Of a stretch of 64,000 bases of DNA, positions 37,557 to 46,427 are shown piece by piece (positions within the stretch are counted from its first letter, which is position 1; the number at the start of each line of letters is the position of its first letter). Source of the stretch: an uncultured Pseudomonadales bacterium (GTDB taxonomy: Bacteria; Pseudomonadota; Gammaproteobacteria; Pseudomonadales; Azotimanducaceae); NCBI GenBank assembly GCA_958296165.1, contig OY282447.1:1612001-1676000 (forward strand), written 5' to 3'. The position numbers and the translations under genes are program-made. Below the pieces are notes generated by a model. The model did not search any database and was not told where the DNA came from. It was given only the letters and a program-made list of their open reading frames with translations.

Positions 37557-39185
37557 ACGGCCCTGCCGTAGCTGCACCGTGCGTCCTGCTTCAAAGTCGC
37601 CGAACGTCTCCACTTCGCCGGTCGGCCAGCGCACGGTGACGTCCGTCACGCTATCTACCGCGCCGAGGCCGAAGTGGACGCGCGGATCGTTGGACGAAAG
37701 GTAGCTCGCGGCGGGCTGCACATCGCGCTGCACGCGCCGGCCATTAGTGTGTAGCGCAACCGTGGCGCCGTGTGCATCCCGCCCGTGTCGAGTGAGCACG
37801 CGGAAGCGTATCCAGTTGCCATGCTTCGCCGCCCGGTTCATGAGCAGATAGGGGGCGGCGTCTCGGTTCACCACCAACAGGTCGATGCCGCCGTCGTCGT
37901 CCACGTCGCCGGCAGCGAGGCCGCGGCTGGTGTGGACGAGGGGCGGGGATACGCCGCCAGCCGGCTCGACCAGCTCGAATCGGCCAGCGCGGCTGCCCCG
38001 ATAGAGCGTGTTCGGCTCGGCAAAGAGATCTCCTTCGCCAGCCTGGGCGTGAGCAACGCGGCCGTTGGCTTCAAAGAGGTCCAGATTGCCGTCGTTGTCG
38101 AAGTCCGCGAGCGCGACGCCGAAGCGGGTGTGCTTGCGGCTGCTGACGCCTAGGCCAAAGGGCGCAGTGGCGTCGTCGAACCATGCGCCTTGGTTGAGAA
38201 ACAGCGAGTCGGTCTGGCCCCCCAAGTTCACCACCAGCACATCGGTATCGCCGTCGTCGTCGATGTCGGCGGCGGCAACGCCCATGCCGGCTTTCGCTTG
38301 GCCGTATTCATCCACGCCGCAGCCCCACTGCAATGCGGATTCGACGAAGCGCAGCCCGCCCTGATTCAGCCAGAGCTGATTCACCGTCATGTCGTTGGCG
38401 ACGAAGATGTCGGTGTGGCCGTTGCCGTCGAAGTCCGCGCCGACGACGCCGAAGCCGTTGCCGAACGCCAACTTAAGCCCGGCTTCTTGGCTCACGTCCG
38501 TGAAGGTGCCGTCGCCGTTGTTGCGGAACAAGACGTCCGGTGCCGCCGCCTTGTAGTTCTGCGGCGGGCAGTACGTGCGGACGCCGGCCATGAAGCAATC
38601 GAGCTCGGCGTCCAAGCTCCAGCGGATGTAGTTGGCGAGGAAGATGTCCAAGTCGCCGTCGGCGTCCAGATCCAGAAATGCCGCCGAAGCGCCCCAGCCC
38701 GGCTCGTCGACGCCGGCCGCGGCGGCGACGTTCTCGAAGGCGCCGCGCCCGTCGTTGCGCAGCAGGACGTTGCGGCCGACGTTCGTCACATAGAGGTCGG
38801 CATCGCCGTCGTTGTCATAGTCGCCGACCGCAACCCCCATGCCGTAGCCAGCGGCGTCGGGCACCTCGGGGCCCGGCTCGAAGCGGCCGTCTCCCAGGTT
38901 GAGGTACACCCGGTCCACATGCTGCGACGCGCCCGCTTGCAGGCTGCCGCTCTGCACGAGGTAGATGTCGAGATCGTCGTCGCCGTCCAGATCTGCGAGC
39001 GCCGCGCCGCTGCCGGTGATTTCCGGCAGCAGATAGCGCGCGTCGAAGCCAGAGACGTGATGGAAATCGAGCCCGCGTCCAACGGCTTCTTCCGCGAACC
39101 ATTCCGGCGTCGCGGGCGCCGGCGGCGAGCAGGCGCAGAGCAATCCTGCCAAGGAGGCAGCGAGCGTCTGGCCGCGCGCGGTCAT
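37542..39185 (-). CDS. CRTAC1/ASPIC-UnbV family VCBS-repeat protein, exported
   Basis: 547 residues from ATG 39185. The N-terminus MTARGQTLAASLAGLLCACS is a signal peptide with a lipobox-like LCAC. At least six FG-GAP/VCBS repeats follow, each with a calcium-binding loop such as DLDGDDDLDIYL, DYDNDGDADLYV, DLDADGDLDIFL, DFDGNGHTDIFV and DIDDDGDTDVLV: a seven-bladed beta-propeller. The C-terminal ASPIC/UnbV domain has HGRDAHGATVAL and DVTVRWPTGEVETF. It likely acts at the cell surface or in the periplasm; its ligand is unknown. Its start overlaps the TPR gene stop by 4 bp (ATGA). Confidence 0.9.
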   Translation of the reverse strand: MTARGQTLAASLAGLLCACSPPAPATPEWFAEEAVGRGLDFHHVSGFDARYLLPEITGSGAALADLDGDDDLDIYLVQSGSLQAGASQHVDRVYLNLGDGRFEPGPEVPDAAGYGMGVAVGDYDNDGDADLYVTNVGRNVLLRNDGRGAFENVAAAAGVDEPGWGASAAFLDLDADGDLDIFLANYIRWSLDAELDCFMAGVRTYCPPQNYKAAAPDVLFRNNGDGTFTDVSQEAGLKLAFGNGFGVVGADFDGNGHTDIFVANDMTVNQLWLNQGGLRFVESALQWGCGVDEYGQAKAGMGVAAADIDDDGDTDVLVVNLGGQTDSLFLNQGAWFDDATAPFGLGVSSRKHTRFGVALADFDNDGNLDLFEANGRVAHAQAGEGDLFAEPNTLYRGSRAGRFELVEPAGGVSPPLVHTSRGLAAGDVDDDGGIDLLVVNRDAAPYLLMNRAAKHGNWIRFRVLTRHGRDAHGATVALHTNGRRVQRDVQPAASYLSSNDPRVHFGLGAVDSVTDVTVRWPTGEVETFGDFEAGRTVQLRQGRGAVP

Positions 39186-40633
39186 CGCGAGCTCCGTTCC
39201 AGCGCGACTAGACGCCGGCGGGCCGAAGCGCGCTGCTCGGCATGGGTGCCGATGCGGTCGGCCCAATCGAGTGCCTTGCGGGCCTCATCGATGCGACCGG
39301 CCTCGGCGAGGCATCGGCCCAGATGGATGTGCGCCATCGTGAAGGCGGCGTCGAGTTGCGCTGCGTCTTGGAACCGGGCAGCGGCTTGGGGCCAACGTTT
39401 GGCGGTGCCTTCGAGGAGGCCGAGGCGGTAGAGCAGCTGCTTCGGTTCCCGAGCGCCCTTCTCAAGTGCCTGTTCGAGCAACGCTATGCCTTGGTCGGTC
39501 TTGCCTTGCCGAGCCAGAAGCCAGCCGAGTTGCTCAAGCGCCGTGGTGTTGTCCGGGGCGAGTTCCAGTACGCGCTCAAGGTGACGGCGAGCGCGTTCGA
39601 TGCCGCCTTGCCGTTGATGCGCGGTGGCCAGCATCAGGTGCAGGCGCGGTTCCTCCGGGTGCTTCTTGAGGCCGTCCCGCAGTGCGGCCTTGGCAGCTTC
39701 GTGACGACCAGAGGCGGCCAGCGCCCATACCAGCGTATTGATGGCGGCCACGTCGTCCGGGCGGTCCGCCACCAAGGCGCGGGCGATGGGCAGGGCATTC
39801 GTCTGTTGCCCGGCTTGGATCAGACTCTGCGCGTGTTTCAAGCGGTTGCTGAAACCGGCGATGTAAGGCAATCGCCGGTTGAGCTTCGGGTCCAGCCATT
39901 GCATCACCGGCGCCGCCTGGCCTTTTGCCGATGCGATGCGCGCGTCTTCGTGCCGGCCGGTGGCTCGATAGGCGCGCCCCAGCATCCGTTCGATACGCGC
40001 ATCGGATCGTTCGGCATTGAGCGGTTCCAAAATCGCCACTGCATCCTGGAAGCGCCCGGCGTCGAACAGTAGCTGCGCCAATCCGGTTTGCGCCGGCGCG
40101 CCGGCCCCTAGTTCTGCGCCGCGCTGGTAGGCTGCCTGCGCCTCGTCCGTGCGGCCAAGTCTCCGCAGCCACTCGCCGCGCCACAGCCACGCCGGCACGT
40201 AGCTGTCGTCTAGGCGCAGCGCGTCTTCCAGCGACTCGAGCGCACCCTCGTAGTCGGCGTTGATGCGCGCCGTCAACAGCGCACGGTAGTAGGGCCAGTC
40301 GAACTCTTCGGGCGCGAGTTTCGCCGCTTGCCCGTAGGCGTCGATGGCGCGCTGATGGAAGTCGTTCACGTCGTAGGCCATCGCCAACTGTCCGCGCCGT
40401 TCGGCAGAGGTGGGTTCCGCCAAGGCGGCGGCGTTGAGCTCTTCAAGCGCCTGGCGGAGCTTGGCGTCGATATTGCCTTCGGGAAGCGCCGGCAACTGCA
40501 TCGACGGATCGCCGAAGCAGCCGCCTAGCAGCGCGATCAGCGCCAGCCAGGCGCGGAGCGAACGGCAACGCTTGGCGACGAGGCGTGTGGGGCCAGCGGG
40601 GCCCGTGGGAACAGCCGTTCCCGACGGTTTCAA
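39182..40633 (-). CDS. TPR-repeat lipoprotein
   Basis: About 483 residues from a TTG at 40633, 2 bp after the upstream stop. The N-terminus has a hydrophobic stretch ending in a lipobox, LALIALLGGCFGD, so a lipid-anchored envelope protein is expected. At least ten TPR units follow, for instance RAIDAYGQAAKLAPEEFDWP, GRFQDAVAILEPLNAE, RARRHLERVLELAPDNTTAL and QGIALLEQALEKGARE. The scaffold probably holds partner proteins of the same operon. The open frame extends upstream to 40750, but that segment overlaps the previous gene and is rich in Arg and Pro, so I reject it as coding. Confidence 0.85.
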   Translation of the reverse strand: MKPSGTAVPTGPAGPTRLVAKRCRSLRAWLALIALLGGCFGDPSMQLPALPEGNIDAKLRQALEELNAAALAEPTSAERRGQLAMAYDVNDFHQRAIDAYGQAAKLAPEEFDWPYYRALLTARINADYEGALESLEDALRLDDSYVPAWLWRGEWLRRLGRTDEAQAAYQRGAELGAGAPAQTGLAQLLFDAGRFQDAVAILEPLNAERSDARIERMLGRAYRATGRHEDARIASAKGQAAPVMQWLDPKLNRRLPYIAGFSNRLKHAQSLIQAGQQTNALPIARALVADRPDDVAAINTLVWALAASGRHEAAKAALRDGLKKHPEEPRLHLMLATAHQRQGGIERARRHLERVLELAPDNTTALEQLGWLLARQGKTDQGIALLEQALEKGAREPKQLLYRLGLLEGTAKRWPQAAARFQDAAQLDAAFTMAHIHLGRCLAEAGRIDEARKALDWADRIGTHAEQRASARRRLVALERSSR

Positions 40634-40635
40634 GA

Positions 40636-41397
40636 TCAGCGATCCAGCATTCGCGCGCACTTGCGACGGTCGTCGGCGCGGAGGTTCTCTCTCTCGCAGT
40701 GGATGCGGTAGGCGGTGATCGAAGTCCGCGACGGGCCGGTGATGCGCCATGTGCGCCCGGATCTGAACCGCGACGACACCTTCGTCACTTCAACGCGTTC
40801 GCCAACTTCGAGACGCGCATGCGATGCACGATCGCTCTCGAATAGGTAGGTGGCGTCAAGGGCGATGAGCTGGCGGTCGAGGATGGACTGGTAGATGCGG
40901 CTGACATTGCCGCCGAACTCTGCCGGAGGTTCTGGCGGCAGCGGATCTTGCGCAAGCGGTTCGGCTCGGCTGGCACGGTTCGCCTGGCGGCTCTTGCCCC
41001 CAATCAGCCGCTCTGTGATGGTCGGCTGCGGCGGCGCTACAGGCTGCGCTTGTTCCTGTTCCGGCTGCTGTACCGGCTGCGCTTGTTGGAGGGGTTCCTG
41101 TTCCGGCTGCTGTACGGGCTGGGCTTGTTGAAGGGGTTCCTGTTCAGTTTGCGCCGGCGGACTGGATTGTCGTTGCGCGGCGTCGATGCAGGCTCGACGG
41201 ACGTCGTCATCCTCGATGACCATGCAGCTCATCATCTTCCGGCACTGGTCTCGACGAGATTCCGGTACCTGTTCGCAGCCCGTCTCTGCGCCGCTTGCAG
41301 CGCAGCAGGCGAGCATCAGACTGCAAAGAAGAAACTGGCGGAGCCGGCGCCCGCGTTGCGGGCACCGGCTGCTGGTGACGTCCGTCGGATCAATCAC
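40636..41397 (-). CDS. exported Gln/Pro-rich protein of unknown function
   Basis: 253 residues from a GTG. The N-terminus LRQFLLCSLMLACCAASGAE is a signal peptide. Residues 35-75 contain four Cys (CEQVPESRRDQCRKMMSCM and a later one), which suggests disulfides in the periplasm. A flexible linker follows with two copies of EPLQQAQPVQQPEQ, then a basic stretch and a folded C-terminal domain of about 90 residues (NVSRIYQSILDRQLIALDAT). No family recognised. It lies 6 bp after the TonB receptor and directly before the TPR lipoprotein, so it belongs to their operon. Confidence 0.75.
   Translation of the reverse strand: MIDPTDVTSSRCPQRGRRLRQFLLCSLMLACCAASGAETGCEQVPESRRDQCRKMMSCMVIEDDDVRRACIDAAQRQSSPPAQTEQEPLQQAQPVQQPEQEPLQQAQPVQQPEQEQAQPVAPPQPTITERLIGGKSRQANRASRAEPLAQDPLPPEPPAEFGGNVSRIYQSILDRQLIALDATYLFESDRASHARLEVGERVEVTKVSSRFRSGRTWRITGPSRTSITAYRIHCERENLRADDRRKCARMLDR
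41052..41135 (-). repeat. two 42-bp tandem repeats in the Q/P-rich linker
   Basis: Two direct copies (41052-41093 and 41094-41135), 39 of 42 bases identical. Each encodes the 14-residue unit EPLQQAQPVQQPEQ, so copy number can change without breaking the frame. Confidence 0.9.
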
Positions 41398-41403
41398 CGG
41401 GCA

Positions 41404-44400
41404 CTAGAAGCCCACCGTCATCCGCAGGAACAGCTGGCGGCCCATGATGCTGTCGAGGTAGCTCTCGTAGCCAACGCCTGAAGGGAACGCCTTCGGCTGG
41501 GCGTTGAAGATGTTGCGTACGGCGACGTTGCCGGCCACGTAGCCAAAGCCGAGGAAGTCCGGCCGGCGGTACGTGTAGCTCAAGTCCCAGTAGCCTTTGG
41601 AATCGATCCCGCAATAAGGATTGCGGTCCTGATCGGTACAGGCGTCCTTTTCAGTCCAAGTGGTGGTGTCCATGCCGTGATCGTGCGATAGGTATGGGTT
41701 GCCGGCCGAGTGCGGCGGCCCGTATCTGGCGACGATCTCGTCCCAAGACGCGATGACGTCGGTGATGGATTGGTGCCAACGTACTCCGAAATGCACGGTG
41801 TGGTTCTCGCGGAACCAGCGCAGAGAAGCATTGACGCGCAACTTGGGCGTTGGCGGCAGCGGCGAGAACAGCGCGTTGTAGGGCCGCCAGAATGCGGCGC
41901 TGTTGCGGTTGCCTAGGCCGTCGACGCGGATGCCGGCGAACTGGTGGCCGCTCGCAGGCGAGTACCGTTGCAGGCTCATTTCCAGTATCTGCGTTGCCGA
42001 AACGCGGAACTCGAAGTTGCCGTAGGAGTTGTCGAGGTCGAGCAGCGGTATGTCCCGTGCATCGAAGCGGTAGCGCAGGTTGTATACGATCGAGCGCACG
42101 CGGCTTTCGCCCTGGTTGAGCCAGCCTTCGTCTACGCCGGAGAGGCGGCCGTTCGCGTCGCGCAAGATGGTGGCGCCGCCAAGCCCCTGCTCTTGCTCGG
42201 CGATGTAGGCCCGTGCTGCGGCAGCGCGGCACTCCAGTTCGCTCGCCGAAGTCTGTGCGAGGAACTGCTCTACGGAGATGTTCGCCTCGTCTACGTTGTC
42301 GTAGTCGATGAGAGTGCCGGGGCACTGGCTCTCGGCCCACTGCTCGAACGGCGCGGCGTTCTGACCGAGGATGATGCCGGCACCGAGCCGCTCCACGCGA
42401 CCGTTGAAGACGACATTCGTGTAGTCGGCGTCGACAACCAAGTCGCCGCCAAGGAGTTGCAGCGAGAACCCGGCGTTCCAGAGATCGGAGACCTCCGCAT
42501 CCAAACCGCGGTTGGAAGCGTTTTCACGAACGGCGACGCCGGGAATGCCGCCCTGCCCCACACTAGACGCGCACAGGGCTAGCTCAGGCATCGCGTCGCA
42601 GATGTAGTCGGCTTGGGTCGAGAACACGACGTCGCCGGGCGCGGATGCGAACAACTGGTAGCTGCCCGGCGGCACGAAGCCCTCCGTGAGGCTGCCGCGC
42701 AACGCCAGCCAATCGGTAGGCTGGTAGCGGATCGCCAGTTTCGGGATCGTTACATCAAATCCTGCCGACTGGCCCACAGAGGCGAACGAGGCGTTGATGT
42801 CGAACTGCGTGTAGCGTGCGGCCACCTGCACTTCCATCTCGCCCCAAAAATCGCTCGAGACGGGTTGGACGCGAAACTCCACGAAAGCTGCACGGACCTC
42901 TTCCGCCGTGCGTTGGAAGTCCACGCGGTCGGATGCGATGCCGGCTGCGCCGAATTGGTCCGGACGGAACTCCTCGTCCTCGGTGCGCACATGTGCGCCG
43001 ATCGCGACGCCCACAGGGGTGTTGTTGTACCAGAGATCGAACAGGCGACTGTTGGAAACGCTCAGGTCCAGCATGGTCATGCCCACATCGCGCTGTATGT
43101 GCCGCAAACTCAGGCCGGCGTTGCGATTCTCTATGGCGGTATTCCAAGCCGGGTCGTTCTTGTCGCGCCAAGATTGCTGATCGGCTGGCAAAACGAGGCC
43201 TGTGGCAGGATCCTGCGACAGCCAGGCCGTGGAGAATGGGTTCCAGCACGAATTGCCGTTGGGCCCGCCCTGACAGCGCAAGCTGTCCACCGTCAGCGGC
43301 CAAGCAGGATCCAGCGAAACCCACTCGCGGCGGCTGTTGTTCCATATCCAGTCGGCGTCGACCAGCCAAGTGGTGTCAGGGATGTTCACCGTAGTGCCAA
43401 GGCGCAGGCGCAGATTCTCGGACAGGCGTCGGTCGTCGTATGACATGTCCGGATTCAACCAAGGGTAGGTCTCGTGTACATACGGCTGTTTCGGGAATGC
43501 GCCGATATAGCCGTGAATGCCGATGCCCGTATCGCCCATCAGCACATCCTCGAATAGCCGGATGCCGCCACTGGTGAAGGTGTCCAGCACTCCGTCGCCG
43601 TCGCTGTCGACGCCGTCCATATCTGGATCGAAGCGGTCCGGCACGCCGTCGCCGTCTCGGTCGGCAGTCATGGAGAGGAGCAGCACCCGGTTCATCGGAT
43701 TCAGTTGTCCGGCGCGATCGCCGAGTTCGGCTGCGCTGGCCGTGCCGTCGCCGTCGAAGTCTCGATCGGGCAACCCGTCGCCGTTGCTGTCCTGGGCGTA
43801 GATCAGCCACTCGCCCGGTTCCTGCAGATAGTCGTATCGACCGTCGCCGTCCACATCTTCGAAGTCCAGCGTACCGTGCGAAACCAGAACCCGGCTGCCC
43901 GAGAACACATAGCCAAAGGCCAGGGCGGCTTCCGCGTCTCGTTGGTCGCGCACGTGACCCGGCACATAGGTGGCGCAGGCCGAGATCCTCTCCGCCATGA
44001 CAGGCACGTCGCATACGTTGGAATCGTCCGCGAAGGCGCGGTAGGGGTTGCCGGGGTTGCTGCCGATGGCGATGGGCTGCGTATTGTCGTATGTGCGCAC
44101 GCCGGTGGGCCACTCGTCGATCGAAGGGGCGAATTGGCGAGTGGAGTAGTCGAGACGAGAGAACACGGCCTCGCCGCGCACCGACACGTTGTCGTTGAAC
44201 TCGTGCTCGAAATACGCCATGCCTTGCTCTTGGTCGCGGCGCTCACGAATGTCGGTGATGTCCGTGATCGTATAGCGGCAGTCGCTGCCGAAGCCTTGGT
44301 TGTTCTCGGTGCCGCGCGAGCGCGTCTCTTGGCCGCGGAACGTGCCGGTCTCGAAGCCGTTCAAAAAGTTGCCGTTCTGAACGGTGTCGTTGTAGCCGAG

Positions 44401-45636
44401 CGTATTGGTGGTGTAGGGCTCGCGCAGGCTCGCCGGATCGGGAGCGGCGCCGAAGCTGTTGTGACCGGCGCCGAAATCATTGTTGCAGCCCGGGTCGGCA
44501 AGATGCAGCGTGCGGAAGCTGCCTTGGTTGTCGCCGAAATTGCGGCCGTATTGGGGGTACTCCCAGCTCGACGCCCACGGCGCTAGGTACGGCACGAGGT
44601 TGCCGTCTTTGTCGAGGCGGCTCGGCCGGTTCTCCTCGTTCAGTTGATTGATGTTGTTGTATACCTCGTGGATGTCGGCGCCGAAGGCCGTGGAGTGCTG
44701 CGTGTTCGCGTAGTACCACTCGCCGATGTCGTCCGGCACATACAGGTCGCCATCGGCGTCGCGCAGCGGTACGCGCCAATCGCCGGGCAGGCCCGTGCCA
44801 CGCTCGCCGTAAGTGGGCAGCAACTGGCCGGTCCAGCCTGCGGAATTGATGATGTAGTCGGGGCGGGCAGTGAACGGCATGCTGTCTGCGTCGCGGATTT
44901 CGAGCGCGAAGATGGCGCTGGTACGGTCGCCCTGAGAGCCGGCGAGGAGGCCGAGGCTGCGGTAGGGCGCACCCTCTTCCAACGCCTGCTGGAACTCGTA
45001 GGACACCATCAGGCCGTCGAAGTTCTTGCGCGGCACGATGTTGACCACGCCGGAAACCGCCTCCGCGCCGTACAGAGCGGAAGCGCCGTCTAGGATGTTG
45101 TCCACGCGCTGGATGGCGATGGTTGGATAGAGATTGGTGAGGTCGGCGCCGGCGCGGCGGGTGTTGGCGCCGTAGCCGTTGACGTTGGTGGGCACGCGGT
45201 GGCCATCCATCAGCGTCATCGTCGCCCGTGTCCCGACGCCGCGCAGGTTGGCGTACGTCTCGCCCCCTTGGGGGCCGTCGGCGCGGTTCACGCTCTGGTT
45301 CCAGCCCTCGCCGGTACCCTGGTCGTCCGCGCCGCCGATTTCCGAGGTGTTGGTGTTGGCGTTGACGCCGATCTGGTAGGTCTGATCGAAGATCACGTCG
45401 CCGAGGTCCGGCGTGCCGGAGAGCTCCATGTCGAGTTCGCCGATCACGTCGATTGGCGAAGGCAAGTCGAAATTGGTGCGCCGGATGTGCGAACCAGTGA
45501 CGATCATCTCTTCGACGCCGCTGTCTTCCTCCTCTTCCTCCTCTTCATCGTCGGATTCCGCCGCAAGCATCGTCGCGCACAGCAGAACCGCCGCACACTT
45601 GCTTGAAGCCCGCAGCCATCTAAACCACATGGGCAT
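41404..45636 (-). CDS. very large TonB-dependent outer-membrane receptor
   Basis: 1410 residues. A signal peptide is followed by a strongly acidic stretch (SDDEEEEEEEDSG) and the TonB-box region VEEMIVTGSHIRRTNFDLPS. The plug domain has LRGVGTRATMTLMDGHRVPT and ALYGAEAVSGVVNIVPRK. The 22-strand barrel ends in LFLRMTVGF with the terminal Phe. The size is far above the usual 700-1000. Part of the excess is an insert at about residues 590-690 with calcium-loop repeats (DVDGDGRYDY, DSNGDGLPDRDFDGDGT, DRDGDGVPDRFD, DSDGDGVLD), predicted to be in a surface loop. The substrate is unknown. It heads a four-gene operon. Confidence 0.92.
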   Translation of the reverse strand: MPMWFRWLRASSKCAAVLLCATMLAAESDDEEEEEEEDSGVEEMIVTGSHIRRTNFDLPSPIDVIGELDMELSGTPDLGDVIFDQTYQIGVNANTNTSEIGGADDQGTGEGWNQSVNRADGPQGGETYANLRGVGTRATMTLMDGHRVPTNVNGYGANTRRAGADLTNLYPTIAIQRVDNILDGASALYGAEAVSGVVNIVPRKNFDGLMVSYEFQQALEEGAPYRSLGLLAGSQGDRTSAIFALEIRDADSMPFTARPDYIINSAGWTGQLLPTYGERGTGLPGDWRVPLRDADGDLYVPDDIGEWYYANTQHSTAFGADIHEVYNNINQLNEENRPSRLDKDGNLVPYLAPWASSWEYPQYGRNFGDNQGSFRTLHLADPGCNNDFGAGHNSFGAAPDPASLREPYTTNTLGYNDTVQNGNFLNGFETGTFRGQETRSRGTENNQGFGSDCRYTITDITDIRERRDQEQGMAYFEHEFNDNVSVRGEAVFSRLDYSTRQFAPSIDEWPTGVRTYDNTQPIAIGSNPGNPYRAFADDSNVCDVPVMAERISACATYVPGHVRDQRDAEAALAFGYVFSGSRVLVSHGTLDFEDVDGDGRYDYLQEPGEWLIYAQDSNGDGLPDRDFDGDGTASAAELGDRAGQLNPMNRVLLLSMTADRDGDGVPDRFDPDMDGVDSDGDGVLDTFTSGGIRLFEDVLMGDTGIGIHGYIGAFPKQPYVHETYPWLNPDMSYDDRRLSENLRLRLGTTVNIPDTTWLVDADWIWNNSRREWVSLDPAWPLTVDSLRCQGGPNGNSCWNPFSTAWLSQDPATGLVLPADQQSWRDKNDPAWNTAIENRNAGLSLRHIQRDVGMTMLDLSVSNSRLFDLWYNNTPVGVAIGAHVRTEDEEFRPDQFGAAGIASDRVDFQRTAEEVRAAFVEFRVQPVSSDFWGEMEVQVAARYTQFDINASFASVGQSAGFDVTIPKLAIRYQPTDWLALRGSLTEGFVPPGSYQLFASAPGDVVFSTQADYICDAMPELALCASSVGQGGIPGVAVRENASNRGLDAEVSDLWNAGFSLQLLGGDLVVDADYTNVVFNGRVERLGAGIILGQNAAPFEQWAESQCPGTLIDYDNVDEANISVEQFLAQTSASELECRAAAARAYIAEQEQGLGGATILRDANGRLSGVDEGWLNQGESRVRSIVYNLRYRFDARDIPLLDLDNSYGNFEFRVSATQILEMSLQRYSPASGHQFAGIRVDGLGNRNSAAFWRPYNALFSPLPPTPKLRVNASLRWFRENHTVHFGVRWHQSITDVIASWDEIVARYGPPHSAGNPYLSHDHGMDTTTWTEKDACTDQDRNPYCGIDSKGYWDLSYTYRRPDFLGFGYVAGNVAVRNIFNAQPKAFPSGVGYESYLDSIMGRQLFLRMTVGF

Positions 45637-45690
45637 TCCCTCACGGTCACTGAACAGAACGAGCGCCAGACCGAGACGCCCCCAAAACCG

Positions 45691-45718
45691 ACGTTACGAA
45701 GCCCGGTGCCGTTGTCAA
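45691..45718 (-). promoter_or_regulatory. sigma-70-like promoter of the TonB receptor operon
   Basis: On the minus strand: perfect -35 TTGACA (45713-45718), 16-bp spacer, -10-like TAACGT (45691-45696). It is about 55 bp upstream of the receptor start, in the only sizeable gap between cofC and the receptor. Confidence 0.5.
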
Positions 45719-45776
45719 GCGATTTTGTTACGAAATTGTTGCAGCCGGAGCATGGAGGCCCGCGACTGGCTGGGCA

Positions 45777-46427
45777 TTATTGGACAGGTTGCAGGCGCTC
45801 TGCGATGCCGCTTGCCGCCAGGAAACTGCCGGTGCGCGTGCCGGCACCTCGTGCCGCAACGGCCTTCAGTTCCTGCACCGTGTCTACGTCCAGTCCGAAA
45901 GCCTGCCTGCGTACAACGCGCGCCTTGATGCCAGCGCGGGCCGCCGAGGCGATGTGGGGCTTGAAGCTCCTGCCGTCGAACAGGTACTCGAAGGCGTTTG
46001 GCGGCGAGGAGGCGGCAGCATTGGTGCCGATGTCGTTCACGTCCGGCACCAGCGTAACGCGCTCGTGCCCGTGCAGCACTGCGGCCACGTCGGCCGGTTG
46101 AATAAGCGGCACGTCGCCCGGTACGAACAGAGTGCCAGAGGCGCCGCGCCTGGCCACATAGTCGCTCGCTTCGGCAACGGCGCCGGAGAGGTCGCTCGCG
46201 GTTTCTGGGAACACCTCGGCGCCAAACTCGTCGGCGAGCGCGGCGGCGGCGCTATCGCGCGATGCCAGCACGACCCCGCCCAGCGCCGGAGCGCTCGCCA
46301 GCGTGGCCAACACGTCGCGCATCATCGCCAGCACGAGCCCTTCGCGTTCGGCTTCGGACAGCACGGCCGCCAAGCGTCGTTTCGCGCCGACGGCGCCTTT
46401 GAACGGCAGCAGCGCCCAGATGCTCAC
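45777..46427 (-). CDS. cofC: 2-phospho-L-lactate (or PEP) guanylyltransferase CofC
   Basis: Activates the phospho-acid side chain of F420 with GTP. 216 residues from a GTG overlapping the cofD stop in GTGA. A compact nucleotidyltransferase fold: WALLPFKGAVGAKRRLAAVL (nucleotide loop with the Lys/Arg cluster), GTLFVPGDVPLIQPADVAAV (metal-binding Asp) and VTLVPDVNDIGTNAAASSPP. Which substrate it prefers, phospholactate, phosphoenolpyruvate or phosphoglycerate, cannot be told. It is the last gene of the npdG-cofE-cofD-cofC operon. Confidence 0.9.
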   Translation of the reverse strand: MSIWALLPFKGAVGAKRRLAAVLSEAEREGLVLAMMRDVLATLASAPALGGVVLASRDSAAAALADEFGAEVFPETASDLSGAVAEASDYVARRGASGTLFVPGDVPLIQPADVAAVLHGHERVTLVPDVNDIGTNAAASSPPNAFEYLFDGRSFKPHIASAARAGIKARVVRRQAFGLDVDTVQELKAVAARGAGTRTGSFLAASGIAERLQPVQ

